This document shows, piece after piece, positions 16,202 through 24,361 of a DNA stretch of 64,000 nucleotides. The notes under the pieces were generated by a model that was given only the letters and a program-made list of their open reading frames with translations, had not been told where the DNA came from and did not search any database. Both the position numbers and the translations under genes were made by a program. Position 1 is the first letter of the stretch; each line of letters starts with the position of its first letter. The DNA is from CAZMUN01 sp964569815 (lineage in GTDB: Archaea; Iainarchaeota; Iainarchaeia; Iainarchaeales; GCA-2688035): the NCBI GenBank assembly GCA_964569815.1, contig CAZMUN010000001.1, positions 18,797 through 82,796 on the forward strand, given 5' to 3'.

Positions 16202-17413
16202 TTATTTCTCCTTTGTCTTTTCCCTTTTCTGTTCGCCTTTTGCCGCAGCCGCGATTTCATCGGCCACGCTTTTTGCTTCTTTTTTCTCCTCTTTCTTTTC
16301 AGCAACATGCTCTACTTTTGCCTCTGCATCCAATGCTGCCTGCACGGCCTCTGCTTTTGCTGCTCCGCCTGCCAGGTAATCCAAAGACTCTATTTTATGC
16401 CTCTCCTGGACAACTGGCCTGATGCCTTTCCTTAAAGAAATCGCCCTCTTTGCCGGGCCTGCTACGCTGCCTGCTATAACCAAAAACTCGTTTGACAAAA
16501 CGCCATAGTTTTTGAATCCGCCTTTCATGTTAGCCAAAGCCAAGTCCGCTTCCAAGCCAACCTTCAAAATCTTCTTGTTGAATTCGGTCCTGTTATGGTA
16601 GCCCATCTGGCCAGGTCTTGCAACCTGCCACATGACAGTGCTTGGGTTCCAAGGGCCAATACTGCCCACAACGCGCTGTTTCTTTGCTTTCGGCCTTTGT
16701 TTTTTTACCCCAAACCTTTTAACAGGGCCCTGCATTCCCTTGCCCTTTGTAACAGCTTTCACATCTACAAACTCGTTGTCTGAAAAAACCTCTTTTACTA
16801 AAAGGCCCTTGCCAAGCTTTTCTTTTGCAAAGGCCAGCTTTTCTTCAAAACTTCCGCTTAAACCAATTTCACAAACATCTGGCTTCTTCTTTCCAAAGTT
16901 TGCCTTTTCAGGCTGTGAATGGCACAAAAGCCTCAAATCCAAAACCTTGTCTTTGGCCCTTTCCAAATCAGAAAGCGTTTTCCTGGCCGGTTCCGCCTTT
17001 TCCTTGCCTTCCTTTCCCTTCTTCTTTTTGACAGGCTTCATAAACCCAGAAATTTTTTTCAAAAAGCTTTTTTCAACGCCGGAAGCAAAAACATCCATCA
17101 AAGGCGAAGAACCGTAAAAGCCCTTCTTTGCCTTGCCATAGGCCCTTACGCCAAAAACCTTCAAAGGCGGACACTCCAAAATAGTTGCTGCAATCGCAAT
17201 CTCATGCCCAAAAGTTATTCCCTTTTCATGGCTGTCTTTTCCCAAGGCATGAGTCATTCCTGCCTTGTAGCACAAAAAGTTCAAGGGCTTTGATTTTTCG
17301 CCCTCCTTTACTGCAATGCTTGGAAAAGAGCTAAAGCTAGCTGTTTCCTTCTTGGCCCGCTTCCTTGGGTAAAAGGCAAGCGAACCAGCCCTTGGCCTAT
17401 ACTTCTTTACCAT
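16202..17413 (-). CDS. rpl3: 50S ribosomal protein uL3
   Basis: A protein of about 403 residues; archaeal uL3 is ~335-350. MVKKYRPRAGSLAFYPRKRA at ATG 17413 matches the family start. GTG 17422 and TTG 17440 are in-frame alternatives, the latter preceded by an AGGTTAG-like site. The core includes GKGMQGPVKRFGVKKQRPKA and TVMWQVARPGQMGYHNRTEF. A Lys-rich insert lies near residue 140 and a ~55-residue Ala/Lys/Glu tail ends the protein. This is the first gene of the r-protein superoperon. Confidence 0.92.
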   Translation of the reverse strand: MVKKYRPRAGSLAFYPRKRAKKETASFSSFPSIAVKEGEKSKPLNFLCYKAGMTHALGKDSHEKGITFGHEIAIAATILECPPLKVFGVRAYGKAKKGFYGSSPLMDVFASGVEKSFLKKISGFMKPVKKKKGKEGKEKAEPARKTLSDLERAKDKVLDLRLLCHSQPEKANFGKKKPDVCEIGLSGSFEEKLAFAKEKLGKGLLVKEVFSDNEFVDVKAVTKGKGMQGPVKRFGVKKQRPKAKKQRVVGSIGPWNPSTVMWQVARPGQMGYHNRTEFNKKILKVGLEADLALANMKGGFKNYGVLSNEFLVIAGSVAGPAKRAISLRKGIRPVVQERHKIESLDYLAGGAAKAEAVQAALDAEAKVEHVAEKKEEKKEAKSVADEIAAAAKGEQKREKTKEK

Positions 17414-17460
17414 CTTGTTCACGCCCTTGGCTCTCGCCAAAAAACTAACCTACAATCTTC

Positions 17461-17521
17461 AGCGAAGGTTCGGATCGCTGAAAAACACTTAAAAAAGCCA
17501 ATTAGAAACACTTAAATTGGC
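17461..17521 (-). promoter_or_regulatory. Leader of the uL3 superoperon with two hairpins, one attenuator-like
   Basis: On the minus strand, upstream of uL3, GCCAATT (17521-17515) and AATTGGC (17503-17497) form a 7-bp stem with an 11-base loop, followed directly by TTTTTT: an intrinsic-terminator or attenuator shape. Closer to the gene, AGCGA and TCGCT (17479-17461) form a second small stem. Several TATA-like stretches lie between 17487 and 17600, so I cannot fix the transcription start; the first hairpin may be in the leader or may end upstream transcription. Confidence 0.45.
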
Positions 17522-17627
17522 ATTTACATCCACTTCTTTTTGAAACAGATGCAGTGTACTCAATATATTATACAAATTTTCCTTTAGAAACCTTTAAAAA
17601 TCAATTCTCAGGCCCCCCTTTTTCCAG

Positions 17628-17656
17628 AAAAAAAAACATTAAGGGGGCAAGCCCCC
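17628..17656 (-). terminator. Intrinsic-type terminator after the 57-residue basic protein
   Basis: On the minus strand a perfect GGGGGC-TT-GCCCCC hairpin (17656-17643) is followed by TTAATG and nine T's (17636-17628). It begins eight bases after the stop codon of the small basic protein gene. Confidence 0.7.
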
Positions 17657-17663
17657 AAAACCT

Positions 17664-17837
17664 TTACTTGAAGCAATTCACCAAAGAACCAAAGCTATTC
17701 TGCAAAGCAGCCAACGGCTTTTGGGCAAAAGCAACTGATAAAACCCTTGAAGCCTTTGCTCGGGTCTTTCTTGCTTTCAAAGGCCTTTTTGCCTTAGCAG
17801 CCTTTGTGTGCTTTCTTTTCACTGTTTTCTTCGCCAT
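17664..17837 (-). CDS. Small basic protein of 57 residues, unknown function
   Basis: A 57-residue gene: ATG 17837 is preceded by GAGGTGA at good spacing, with a TTTAAA promoter-like box ~20 bases further up, and a strong hairpin/T-tract terminator follows the stop. The first ~32 residues are Lys/Ala/Arg-rich with TK/AK dipeptides (MAKKTVKRKHTKAAKAKRPL), resembling DNA- or RNA-binding tails; the rest is uncharged and amphipathic (PLAALQNSFGSLVNCFK). I do not recognise a family. A nucleic-acid-binding role is only inference. Confidence 0.7.
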   Translation of the reverse strand: MAKKTVKRKHTKAAKAKRPLKARKTRAKASRVLSVAFAQKPLAALQNSFGSLVNCFK

Positions 17838-17867
17838 AGTTTTTCACCTCTTAGGATTTAAAAGCAT

Positions 17868-17886
17868 TTAAGCCATCATGGCTTAA
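17868..17886. repeat. 19-base perfect palindrome over the stop codon of the surface protein gene
   Basis: TTAAGCCAT, one centre base, then ATGGCTTAA: nine-base arms. It overlaps the TGA stop (17876-17878) of the surface protein gene and lies just upstream of the small basic protein promoter. It could be a terminator for one gene or an operator for the next. Confidence 0.55.
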
Positions 17887-19867
17887 GTATAATGTAAGCG
17901 ACGAGCACGATTACTATTGCAAGGCCAATGACAGCAGCGCCTGTTCCCAAAACAAACAATCCGCTTGAGACCACGTTCAAAAAATCTTCCTCTTCAACAG
18001 GCCCGTCATCTTCCTCTTCTCCCTGTTCTTGGCCCAAATCAGCCAAAACAGCTGTGGATTCGGTTCTGTTGCAACCCAATGCGCTGATGCTGTAAAAAAG
18101 GGTTGTTTCAGGCAAAACAGATGAAAGGTAAACGTTTTCAGTAACCCTTGTAAACTTTGGAACACTTACAAGCCTTGGTTCTACAACCAGTCCAGGCCCA
18201 TAAAGGCTTACAGATGCCCTGCCGGCAGTCCTGTTGTCGATTGTAACGGAAACAGTTCCATCCCTTTCAATGCTTTTAGATGCAGGGGCAATCAAAGCAA
18301 AGTTTGAGCAGCTTCCAGGAACAGGCTCAGGCTTGAACCCGTAATCGGTTTTCTCCTCCAAAATGACAGGAAATGATTCAATTCCCTGTGAAAAGGCCTG
18401 GCATGAATCACGGTCCTGGAAATGGCCCCTGACCTCAACAAAGGCATCCCCTTTTACCAATTCGGCGTTTTCGTATGCTTCAATCCTTGCGTTTATGTAC
18501 GCGCTTCCAAAGCCAGGCACAGTCTTGCCATAGCCTGATTCCTCTGCCCTGAAATGCTTGCTTGAGTCAAAGATGCTTACAAAATCAACTACAAACGTTT
18601 CATCTGAATCGTTTTCCAGGTAAATCTTCCTAAAAACCGTTTCCCCTTGTTCAACCCTTACAGTGGAAGAATTAAGCCTTATGTCAGAGCACTGGCCTTC
18701 ATCGTCATCGTCGTCGCCAAAACCACGGTCTTCAACCATTGCCTCAAATTCTGCCTCGCCAATGTCATCATAATAGCAGGAACTGCCCCCATCAAAACGG
18801 CCCTTTGCCCTTACCAAAACATCATCATGCCTGTCAAAGCTTACGCTCTCGCTCCTTATCCTTACCTTGAATTCAGCCGAATCCTCTGCATAAACCGTTC
18901 CAGGCTTTCTGTAAAGGCTTGCGTCAAAATAGCTGCTGTTTTCCTCTACCTCTATATCGGCCAAATCAAAGTCCTTTTCTGAGCGGTTGCCAATTGTAAA
19001 AGTAAATGCCCTTGTGTCCTTTTCTTCTATTTCGATATCATGGACATCGATAAAAATACTACTGCATTCTCCCTGACCCGGCCCTGAACCGTTGTCAACG
19101 TAAACAGTAAAGCTTTCCTCTGGGATGTCGTTGAAAGAGCAATCAGGCCCTGAATCAAATTCTCCCCTCAGCTGAACATCAACCCTGCCGCTTTTATCGC
19201 TGCTGACGCTGTTTGATTCAACCCTTACCTTAAAGGTTTCTCGCTCGCCTGCCCTGATTTGGGCCGGCTTTCTGTAAAGGCTTGCGTCAAAATAGCTGCT
19301 GTCTTCATCCAAGCCAATCTCCTGCAAATCAAAGTCTTCGTCTGAATCGTTATCGATGCTGAATGACACTATCTTTGAATCGTCTTCTCCAATATGAACG
19401 CTGCTTACATTTATCCCAATTTCGCTGCATCTTGCCTCATCGTCGTCTTCCAAAACAGTTACATCAAAATAAAACCTGCCAATATCGTTGCCGCTGCAAT
19501 ACTTTCCTTCCTCAAACTCGCCCCTAAGCTCGATATACGCGCGGCCCAGGTCGTCCTGGCTAACGCTGTCAGAATCAACCCTTATCTGCAGGTATTCCCG
19601 GTCACCGGCTTCAATAACGCTCGGCCAGTCCCATGTCTCTATGTCAAAAGAGCCATCCTGCCGCCATGCTTCAGCGTCAAAAACCGTGAAGTCTTCGACT
19701 TCGTCGTTGTAAACAGGGAAAAAGAAATACTGGCCATCTTTCCCCTCTTGGGCCTCGATGTCTTCCACATCAACCCAAACGTCGTTGCAAAAAAGGGCCT
19801 GGGCGCTGCCTATTTGAATCGAAACCAGAACCAAAACTAGGCCTATCAACAATAGACTGGGTCTCAT
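17876..19867 (-). CDS. Acidic secreted surface protein with five tandem repeat domains and C-terminal membrane anchor
   Basis: A 663-residue protein with a signal peptide (LLIGLVLVLVSIQIGSAQA), then tandem ~120-residue domains starting near residues 27, 147, 268, 395 and 523. Each opens with a C-S/N-x-I pattern and most contain an N-x-S-x-x-x-F stretch, RVxSxSVS and GxF..xxC. The domains are very acidic (poly-Asp near 385). A Glu-rich linker precedes one transmembrane helix at ~637-660. Two domains share the 12-residue SSYFDASLYRKP from a 37-base exact DNA repeat. It probably coats the cell surface; I know no named family. Confidence 0.8.
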   Translation of the reverse strand: MRPSLLLIGLVLVLVSIQIGSAQALFCNDVWVDVEDIEAQEGKDGQYFFFPVYNDEVEDFTVFDAEAWRQDGSFDIETWDWPSVIEAGDREYLQIRVDSDSVSQDDLGRAYIELRGEFEEGKYCSGNDIGRFYFDVTVLEDDDEARCSEIGINVSSVHIGEDDSKIVSFSIDNDSDEDFDLQEIGLDEDSSYFDASLYRKPAQIRAGERETFKVRVESNSVSSDKSGRVDVQLRGEFDSGPDCSFNDIPEESFTVYVDNGSGPGQGECSSIFIDVHDIEIEEKDTRAFTFTIGNRSEKDFDLADIEVEENSSYFDASLYRKPGTVYAEDSAEFKVRIRSESVSFDRHDDVLVRAKGRFDGGSSCYYDDIGEAEFEAMVEDRGFGDDDDDEGQCSDIRLNSSTVRVEQGETVFRKIYLENDSDETFVVDFVSIFDSSKHFRAEESGYGKTVPGFGSAYINARIEAYENAELVKGDAFVEVRGHFQDRDSCQAFSQGIESFPVILEEKTDYGFKPEPVPGSCSNFALIAPASKSIERDGTVSVTIDNRTAGRASVSLYGPGLVVEPRLVSVPKFTRVTENVYLSSVLPETTLFYSISALGCNRTESTAVLADLGQEQGEEEDDGPVEEEDFLNVVSSGLFVLGTGAAVIGLAIVIVLVAYIILKP

Positions 19868-19890
19868 TATACAACTTGCTGCAAAACAAG

Positions 19891-19899
19891 TATTTAAAT
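19891..19899 (-). promoter_or_regulatory. TATA box for the surface protein gene
   Basis: ATTTAAATA on the minus strand centred 28 bases before ATG 19867, which implies transcription starts at or next to the start codon (leaderless mRNA). There is no ribosome site upstream of the ATG. Confidence 0.55.
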
Positions 19900-19960
19900 G
19901 TTACTGGTTAACCGAATAAAGTTAATTTATGCTCTTTTTTGGGCGGTTCTAAGGCCTTTT

Positions 19961-19982
19961 AAAAACCAAAAAAATGGTTTTT
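19961..19982 (-). terminator. Terminator-like hairpin after the rtcB-linked small membrane protein
   Basis: AAAAACCA and TGGTTTTT form a perfect 8-bp stem around a T6 loop on the minus strand, beginning one base after the stop codon at 19983 and ending in T-rich sequence. Confidence 0.55.
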
Positions 19983-20144
19983 TTATGGCTCAAATGCCGT
20001 TTTAAAGCTTTCAGCGACCTTTAGCATTTCTGCATAAGTGACGCCAACGAGGTAGACAAGAATTATTCCTGCAATAACGCCTGCAATTATGCCCATCAAA
20101 AGGTAATCCAATGACTTTGTCGGCATCTCGAAATCCATTTTCAT
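19983..20144 (-). CDS. 53-residue single-pass membrane protein overlapping RtcB
   Basis: The ATG at 20144 overlaps the RtcB stop in an ATGA junction. The product has one strong hydrophobic helix (residues ~14-34, LLMGIIAGVIAGIILVYLVG) flanked by a short acidic N-terminus and a C-terminal amphipathic segment. A terminator-like hairpin follows the stop. The tight coupling suggests co-expression with RtcB and archease. I do not recognise a family; membrane tethering of the ligase is only a guess. Confidence 0.72.
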   Translation of the reverse strand: MKMDFEMPTKSLDYLLMGIIAGVIAGIILVYLVGVTYAEMLKVAESFKTAFEP

Positions 20145-21574
20145 CCCTTCATTACCGCAAGAGGCAAATGCCTTGAAACCTTTTCCCCAATGCCTGAAAG
20201 CACAACACTTTCGATTACCTGGTCTATATCCTTGTAGGCTTCAGGCATTTCTTCTGCAAGCCCTGAAAAGCTTTTGCCGCGAATGACTTCGCCTTTTGCC
20301 TCCAAATCTTTCTTAACGGCCTGGCCCTTTTTTTTGCGCATGGCCTCATGCCTTGACATGACTCGACCCGCGCCATGGCACACCGAAGCAAAGCTTTCTT
20401 CCAGGCCTTGCCTCGTGCCAGTAAGCACGTAAGAGGGCGTTCCCATGCTGCCAGGTATCAGCGCAGGATGCCCTGTTTCGCTGTAAAAGGAAGGGTTTTC
20501 AGGCCTGCCAGCCGGCATTGCCCTCGTAGCGCCTTTTCTGTGAACCAAAAGCCTCCTTTTTTGGCCCTCAACCGCATGTGACTCAAACTTTGCCACGTTG
20601 TGGCAAATGTCGTAAACAAGATGCATCCCAAGCTTTTCAGCATCTTCCTTGAAAACCTGTTCAAAGGCCTGCCTTGCCCAATGCGTTATTGCCTGCCTGT
20701 TTGCAAAAGCGTAGTTTACGCCACACCACATTGCCTCGAGGTAATCCTGGCCTTCCCGGCTTTCAATTGGAGCGCATGCGAGCTGTTTATCGGGAACAAA
20801 AATCTTGTATTTTCTCATTGCAGACTGCATCACGCTCAGATAGTCTGAAGCAATCTGGTGGCCTGCACCACGGCTTCCTGAATGAAGCATTACAACAGCC
20901 TGCCCCTCAAAAAGCCCGAACTTTTTCGCTTTTCCTTCATCAAAAATCTTTTCAACAGCCTGCACTTCCAAAAAATGGTTTCCTGAACCCAAGGTTCCTG
21001 TCTGAGGCATGCCTCTTTTAAACGCCTTTTCGCTCACCTTTTCAGGGTTTGCTTCCTCCATTGCGCCCTTTTCTTCGATTCTCCCCAAATCCTTTTTCCA
21101 GCCAAAGCCTTTTTCAACCATGAAGCCTGCGCCTGCCTTAAAAAGTTCAGCAAGCTCCTCTTGTCCAAGCCTAAGGCTCCCCTTTTCTCCAACGCCTGCA
21201 GGAACCAACTCAAAAACCTTGTCCATAAGTTGAGGCAGTTTTCCCCTAATATCGTCTGCCTTCAAATCCGTCCTGATAAGGCGAACGCCGCAGTTTATGT
21301 CAAAGCCTATCCCGCCCGGGCTCACTATTCCGCCCGCTGCTCCATCAAAGGCCGCAACTCCCCCAATTGGAAAGCCATAGCCCCAATGCATATCAGGCAT
21401 TCCTAAGGCCGCTTTTTGGATTCCGGGAAGCTGGGCTGTATTAACAAGCTGCTGTTTTGCTCCGCCTTCAATGCCTGCAAAAATCTTTTCATTGGCAAAA
21501 ATTCTTGCCGGAACCCTCATCCCAGCCTGCTTTTCAATTTCCCAAGCCGCTTTTCCAACTACCTTAAACTGCAA
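20141..21574 (-). CDS. rtcB: RNA ligase RtcB (tRNA-splicing ligase)
   Basis: A 477-residue RtcB, which joins 2',3'-cyclic phosphate and 5'-OH ends using GTP and Mn2+. Key sites are visible: DINCGVRLIRTDL (metal cysteine), GSGNHFLEVQ, MLHSGSRGAGHQ and the guanylylated histidine in SVCHGAGRVMSR. It carries no intein. The start is TTG 21574, preceded by AAGGTG placed directly after the archease stop. Archease lies immediately upstream, the classic partner. The tRNA introns in this window are plausible substrates after endonuclease cleavage. Confidence 0.95.
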   Translation of the reverse strand: MQFKVVGKAAWEIEKQAGMRVPARIFANEKIFAGIEGGAKQQLVNTAQLPGIQKAALGMPDMHWGYGFPIGGVAAFDGAAGGIVSPGGIGFDINCGVRLIRTDLKADDIRGKLPQLMDKVFELVPAGVGEKGSLRLGQEELAELFKAGAGFMVEKGFGWKKDLGRIEEKGAMEEANPEKVSEKAFKRGMPQTGTLGSGNHFLEVQAVEKIFDEGKAKKFGLFEGQAVVMLHSGSRGAGHQIASDYLSVMQSAMRKYKIFVPDKQLACAPIESREGQDYLEAMWCGVNYAFANRQAITHWARQAFEQVFKEDAEKLGMHLVYDICHNVAKFESHAVEGQKRRLLVHRKGATRAMPAGRPENPSFYSETGHPALIPGSMGTPSYVLTGTRQGLEESFASVCHGAGRVMSRHEAMRKKKGQAVKKDLEAKGEVIRGKSFSGLAEEMPEAYKDIDQVIESVVLSGIGEKVSRHLPLAVMKG

Positions 21575-21584
21575 TCAAAACACC

Positions 21585-22004
21585 TTAAACATCCACAACA
21601 CACTGGGCAACCCACTTTCCCTGCTCTTCCAAAACCTTTGCCTGGTGGTAGGTTGCTGCCTTTACATCTCCCTTAATGCCGTGCCTTCCCTTGTCGATTT
21701 TTTCCCCAAAAACCTTTCCTTCCACTTTCCAGGAACCAGCAGCATTTGTTATGTATAAATCGAAGCTGCTGAAAACCATTTCCTTGGCGTCATGCAGGTA
21801 TAAAAGCTCGTTAAGAAACCCTATCAGCAATTCCTCAAGGCCTTGGGCCTTTACCTCCAAGTGCTGGCTCTCTTTGCCCCCTACCTCCTTCAGTTCAGCG
21901 ATAACAGAAAACATTGCCTTTGCGCATTCAGAAAAAGCCTCTTCCCTGCTTTTCCCAAAGCCCCTTACCCCCAAATCTGCCTTGTGCTCAAAGGTCTCAA
22001 ACAT
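21585..22004 (-). CDS. Archease, RtcB activator
   Basis: A 139-residue archease. It starts FETFEHKADLGVRGFGKSRE and ends with KAATYHQAKVLEEQGKWVAQ, carrying the conserved acidic and histidine metal-site residues. Archease promotes RtcB guanylylation and multiple turnover. Ten bases separate it from rtcB, forming an operon of archease, ligase and a small membrane protein. Confidence 0.94.
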   Translation of the reverse strand: MFETFEHKADLGVRGFGKSREEAFSECAKAMFSVIAELKEVGGKESQHLEVKAQGLEELLIGFLNELLYLHDAKEMVFSSFDLYITNAAGSWKVEGKVFGEKIDKGRHGIKGDVKAATYHQAKVLEEQGKWVAQCVVDV

Positions 22005-22029
22005 TACAAAACCTTGCAGGGAAATGGTT

Positions 22030-22497
22030 TTATTTGAAACGCTTTCCCTCTATTCTGGAAATCTGGTTAACCCGCTTACGGTGCCTTTTGCCGTCCCTTC
22101 CGTGCCCCAAAAACCGGGTTTCAAGAAAGGTTAAAACAAGCTGTGCTGCCTGCTCTTCAGTCATGTTCCTTGCACCCAAACAGGCGATGTTTGCGTTGTT
22201 ATGCTGCCTTGCCATTTTTGCAGTAAAGCCATCGTATATCACTGCAGCCCTCGCCCCGGGAACCTTGTTTGCAACAATCGACATGCCGATGCCTGTCCCG
22301 CAAATCAGAATACCTAAAGAATCAGGCTCTCTTGCAGCCTTTTTCGCAAGCTTTATTGCAATCCCAGGGTAATCAACCCTTTCGTCTGAATGGGTTCCCA
22401 AATCCACAAACTTATATTTCCGCAAATCAAGCTTAAGCCTTGTTTTCAAGGCAAAGCCAGCGTGGTCTGATGCAATATAGTATTTCAAGTTAATCAA
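22030..22497 (-). CDS. rpiB: Ribose-5-phosphate isomerase B (RpiB/LacAB family)
   Basis: A 155-residue RpiB. The N-terminus has YYIASDHAGFALK, the catalytic cysteine lies in GILICGTGIGMSIVANK, and RQHNNANIACLGARNM forms the phosphate site. It interconverts ribose-5-phosphate and ribulose-5-phosphate. Most archaea use RpiA; RpiB is the bacterial-type enzyme, so bacterial origin is plausible. The likely start is TTG 22497, leaderless, with a TTTTTAAT box ~25 bases upstream. Confidence 0.92.
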   Translation of the reverse strand: MINLKYYIASDHAGFALKTRLKLDLRKYKFVDLGTHSDERVDYPGIAIKLAKKAAREPDSLGILICGTGIGMSIVANKVPGARAAVIYDGFTAKMARQHNNANIACLGARNMTEEQAAQLVLTFLETRFLGHGRDGKRHRKRVNQISRIEGKRFK

Positions 22498-22534
22498 AAA
22501 GATAGAGTGAGTTAAACAATTAAAAACAGTTGGT

Positions 22535-22843
22535 TCATTCTCTCAGCTCTATCTCTACGTGAACAGATTCCGGGATTTCAACACGCATAATGCGCCTTAA
22601 AGTCCTTTCATCTGCTTCAATGTCAATAAGCCTTTTGTGGATGCGAAGCTGCCACCTTTCATAGGACTCTGTCCCGCCGCCGCAAGGCGCCTTTCTTGTT
22701 GGCACAACCAGCTTTTTTGTAGGCAACGGTATTATGCCAGAGTGCTTTACGCCTGTTCTTTCGGCAACATCAAGCATTCTTGAAGCTATTTCCGTAAGCT
22801 GCTGAAAATCAGGGCTTGTCAGCTGAATTCTTGCTTTTTGCAT
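22535..22843 (-). CDS. rps10: 30S ribosomal protein uS10
   Basis: A 102-residue archaeal uS10 with KHSGIIPLPTKKLVVPTRKA and a C-terminal RRIMRVEIPESVHVEIE. The ATG follows AGGTGA. It lies downstream of EF-1alpha as in many archaeal str operons, but a strong terminator-like hairpin separates the two genes here, so it may be transcribed partly on its own. Confidence 0.96.
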   Translation of the reverse strand: MQKARIQLTSPDFQQLTEIASRMLDVAERTGVKHSGIIPLPTKKLVVPTRKAPCGGGTESYERWQLRIHKRLIDIEADERTLRRIMRVEIPESVHVEIELRE

Positions 22844-22885
22844 TCTGGTTCACCTATGACTTTGTCTGGAAAGAGCAAAAACACG

Positions 22886-22934
22886 CTCAAAAAAATGAAA
22901 AGAGGGGAAAATGGCAACAGCGCCATCTTCCTCT
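22886..22934 (-). terminator. Intrinsic-type terminator after EF-1alpha
   Basis: Ten bases after the tuf stop, on the minus strand, AGAGGAAGATGGC (22934-22922) pairs with GCCATTTTCCCCTCT (22915-22901) with a few mismatches around a six-base loop, followed by TTTCATTTTTTT. It sits between tuf and rps10. Confidence 0.65.
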
Positions 22935-22944
22935 GGACTCGGAT

Positions 22945-24219
22945 TTACTTTTTCTCCCTTGGAACAACCTTTGTGACCATTCCTGCAGCCACCGTTTGCC
23001 CCATGTCCCTGATTGCAAACCTGCCAAGCTGCGGGAACTTCTTGTATTCTTCCACAACAACTGGCTTGGTTGGAACAATCTTTACGATTGCCGCATCGCC
23101 TGTTTTCAGGAACTTTGGGTTTTCCTCCTTTACAGCGCCTGTTTTTGGGTCAAGCTTTTTCAGAATCTCCGTTACACGGCAGCTCAACTGTGCTGTATGA
23201 AGGTGGAAAACCGGAGTGTAGCCAACCGGAATTGCTGTAGGATGCGACAAGACAACAATTTGTGCCTCGAATTCCTTTGCAACCGTTGGTGGGTCATTCT
23301 GTGGTCCGATTACATCGCCTCTAGCAACATCGCCTTTTCCTAGGCCGCGAACGTTGAATCCAACGTTGTCGCCTGGAACTGCCTGCGGAAGCTGTTCGTG
23401 GTGCATTTCAATGGTTTTTATTTCACCTTTTGCCCCGCTTGGCTCTATGGCAATCTTGTCGCCCGGCTTCATTATTCCGGTTTCAACCCGGCCAACAGGA
23501 ACCAATCCAACACCCTTTATGTTGTATACGTCCTGTACAGGCAGCCTCAAAGGCTTGTCTGTTGGCGGCTTTGGTGCAATGATTTCATCCAAGGTGTCTA
23601 TAAGGGGTGCTCCCTTGTACCATGACAGCTTGTCTGACTTTTTCACAACGTTGTCGCCTACCCACGCTGAAACAGGGATGAATTTCAGGTTTTCTGCTTT
23701 GTATCCAACGCCTGTAAGAAGCTTTTTTGCTGCTTCCTGAACTTCGTTGAATTTTGCTTCCTCATAGTTAATTTCGTCCATTTTGTTTATTGCAACTATG
23801 AGGTTCTTTATGCCCATAACCTGTGAAAGGAACGCGTGCTCCTTTGTCTGGGCCATGACTCCCTCTTTTGCTGCAATTACCAAAACGGCGGCGTCAGCCT
23901 GACTTGTCCCGGTAATCATGTTTTTGATGAAGTCCTTGTGGCCTGGCGCATCAATTATGGTAAAGTTGTTTTTCTTTCCTTCAAACTTTTTGTACGAAAC
24001 ATCAATTGTTACGCCTCTTTCCCTTTCTTCCTTGAGGTTGTCCATTGCAAAAGCAAAAGCAAAAGTTCCTTTTCCAACTGCCTTTGCCTGTTCCTCAAGC
24101 TTTCTGTACTGCTGCTCTGACAACGCACCACTGTCATAAAGCAGCCTTCCTACAAGTGTGCTTTTCCCATGGTCAACATGTCCAATGAAGACCAGGTTCA
24201 CGTGCGGTTTATCTGCCAT
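22945..24219 (-). CDS. tuf: Translation elongation factor EF-1alpha
   Basis: A 424-residue GTPase that delivers aminoacyl-tRNA. G1 is GHVDHGKST near residue 10, then DAPGHKDFI (G3) and NKMD (G4), with the two beta-barrel domains after residue ~220. MADKPHVNLVFIGH at ATG 24219 matches the family start and has GGGAGGAAAT upstream; an in-frame reading from 24309 would add an unrelated leader. It follows EF-2 with a ~140-base spacer holding TATA-like boxes, so it may have its own promoter. Confidence 0.97.
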   Translation of the reverse strand: MADKPHVNLVFIGHVDHGKSTLVGRLLYDSGALSEQQYRKLEEQAKAVGKGTFAFAFAMDNLKEERERGVTIDVSYKKFEGKKNNFTIIDAPGHKDFIKNMITGTSQADAAVLVIAAKEGVMAQTKEHAFLSQVMGIKNLIVAINKMDEINYEEAKFNEVQEAAKKLLTGVGYKAENLKFIPVSAWVGDNVVKKSDKLSWYKGAPLIDTLDEIIAPKPPTDKPLRLPVQDVYNIKGVGLVPVGRVETGIMKPGDKIAIEPSGAKGEIKTIEMHHEQLPQAVPGDNVGFNVRGLGKGDVARGDVIGPQNDPPTVAKEFEAQIVVLSHPTAIPVGYTPVFHLHTAQLSCRVTEILKKLDPKTGAVKEENPKFLKTGDAAIVKIVPTKPVVVEEYKKFPQLGRFAIRDMGQTVAAGMVTKVVPREKK

Positions 24220-24361
24220 TTCGATTTCCTCCCAATTTAAATTCGCCACCAATTCTTCTGAGGGAAAAATTGGAAACCCTAAGTATAACAATAAAAACTC
24301 CTTATCCAAAACCTTTAAAAAAGCTCTTTTAAAGCCTGTTTTGAGGGCTTTTAGGGCCTGC

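Noticed and set aside
24220..24309. 30-residue leader on EF-1alpha
   Set aside because: The EF-1alpha family starts at MADKPHVNLVFIGH and a strong ribosome site sits just before ATG 24219.
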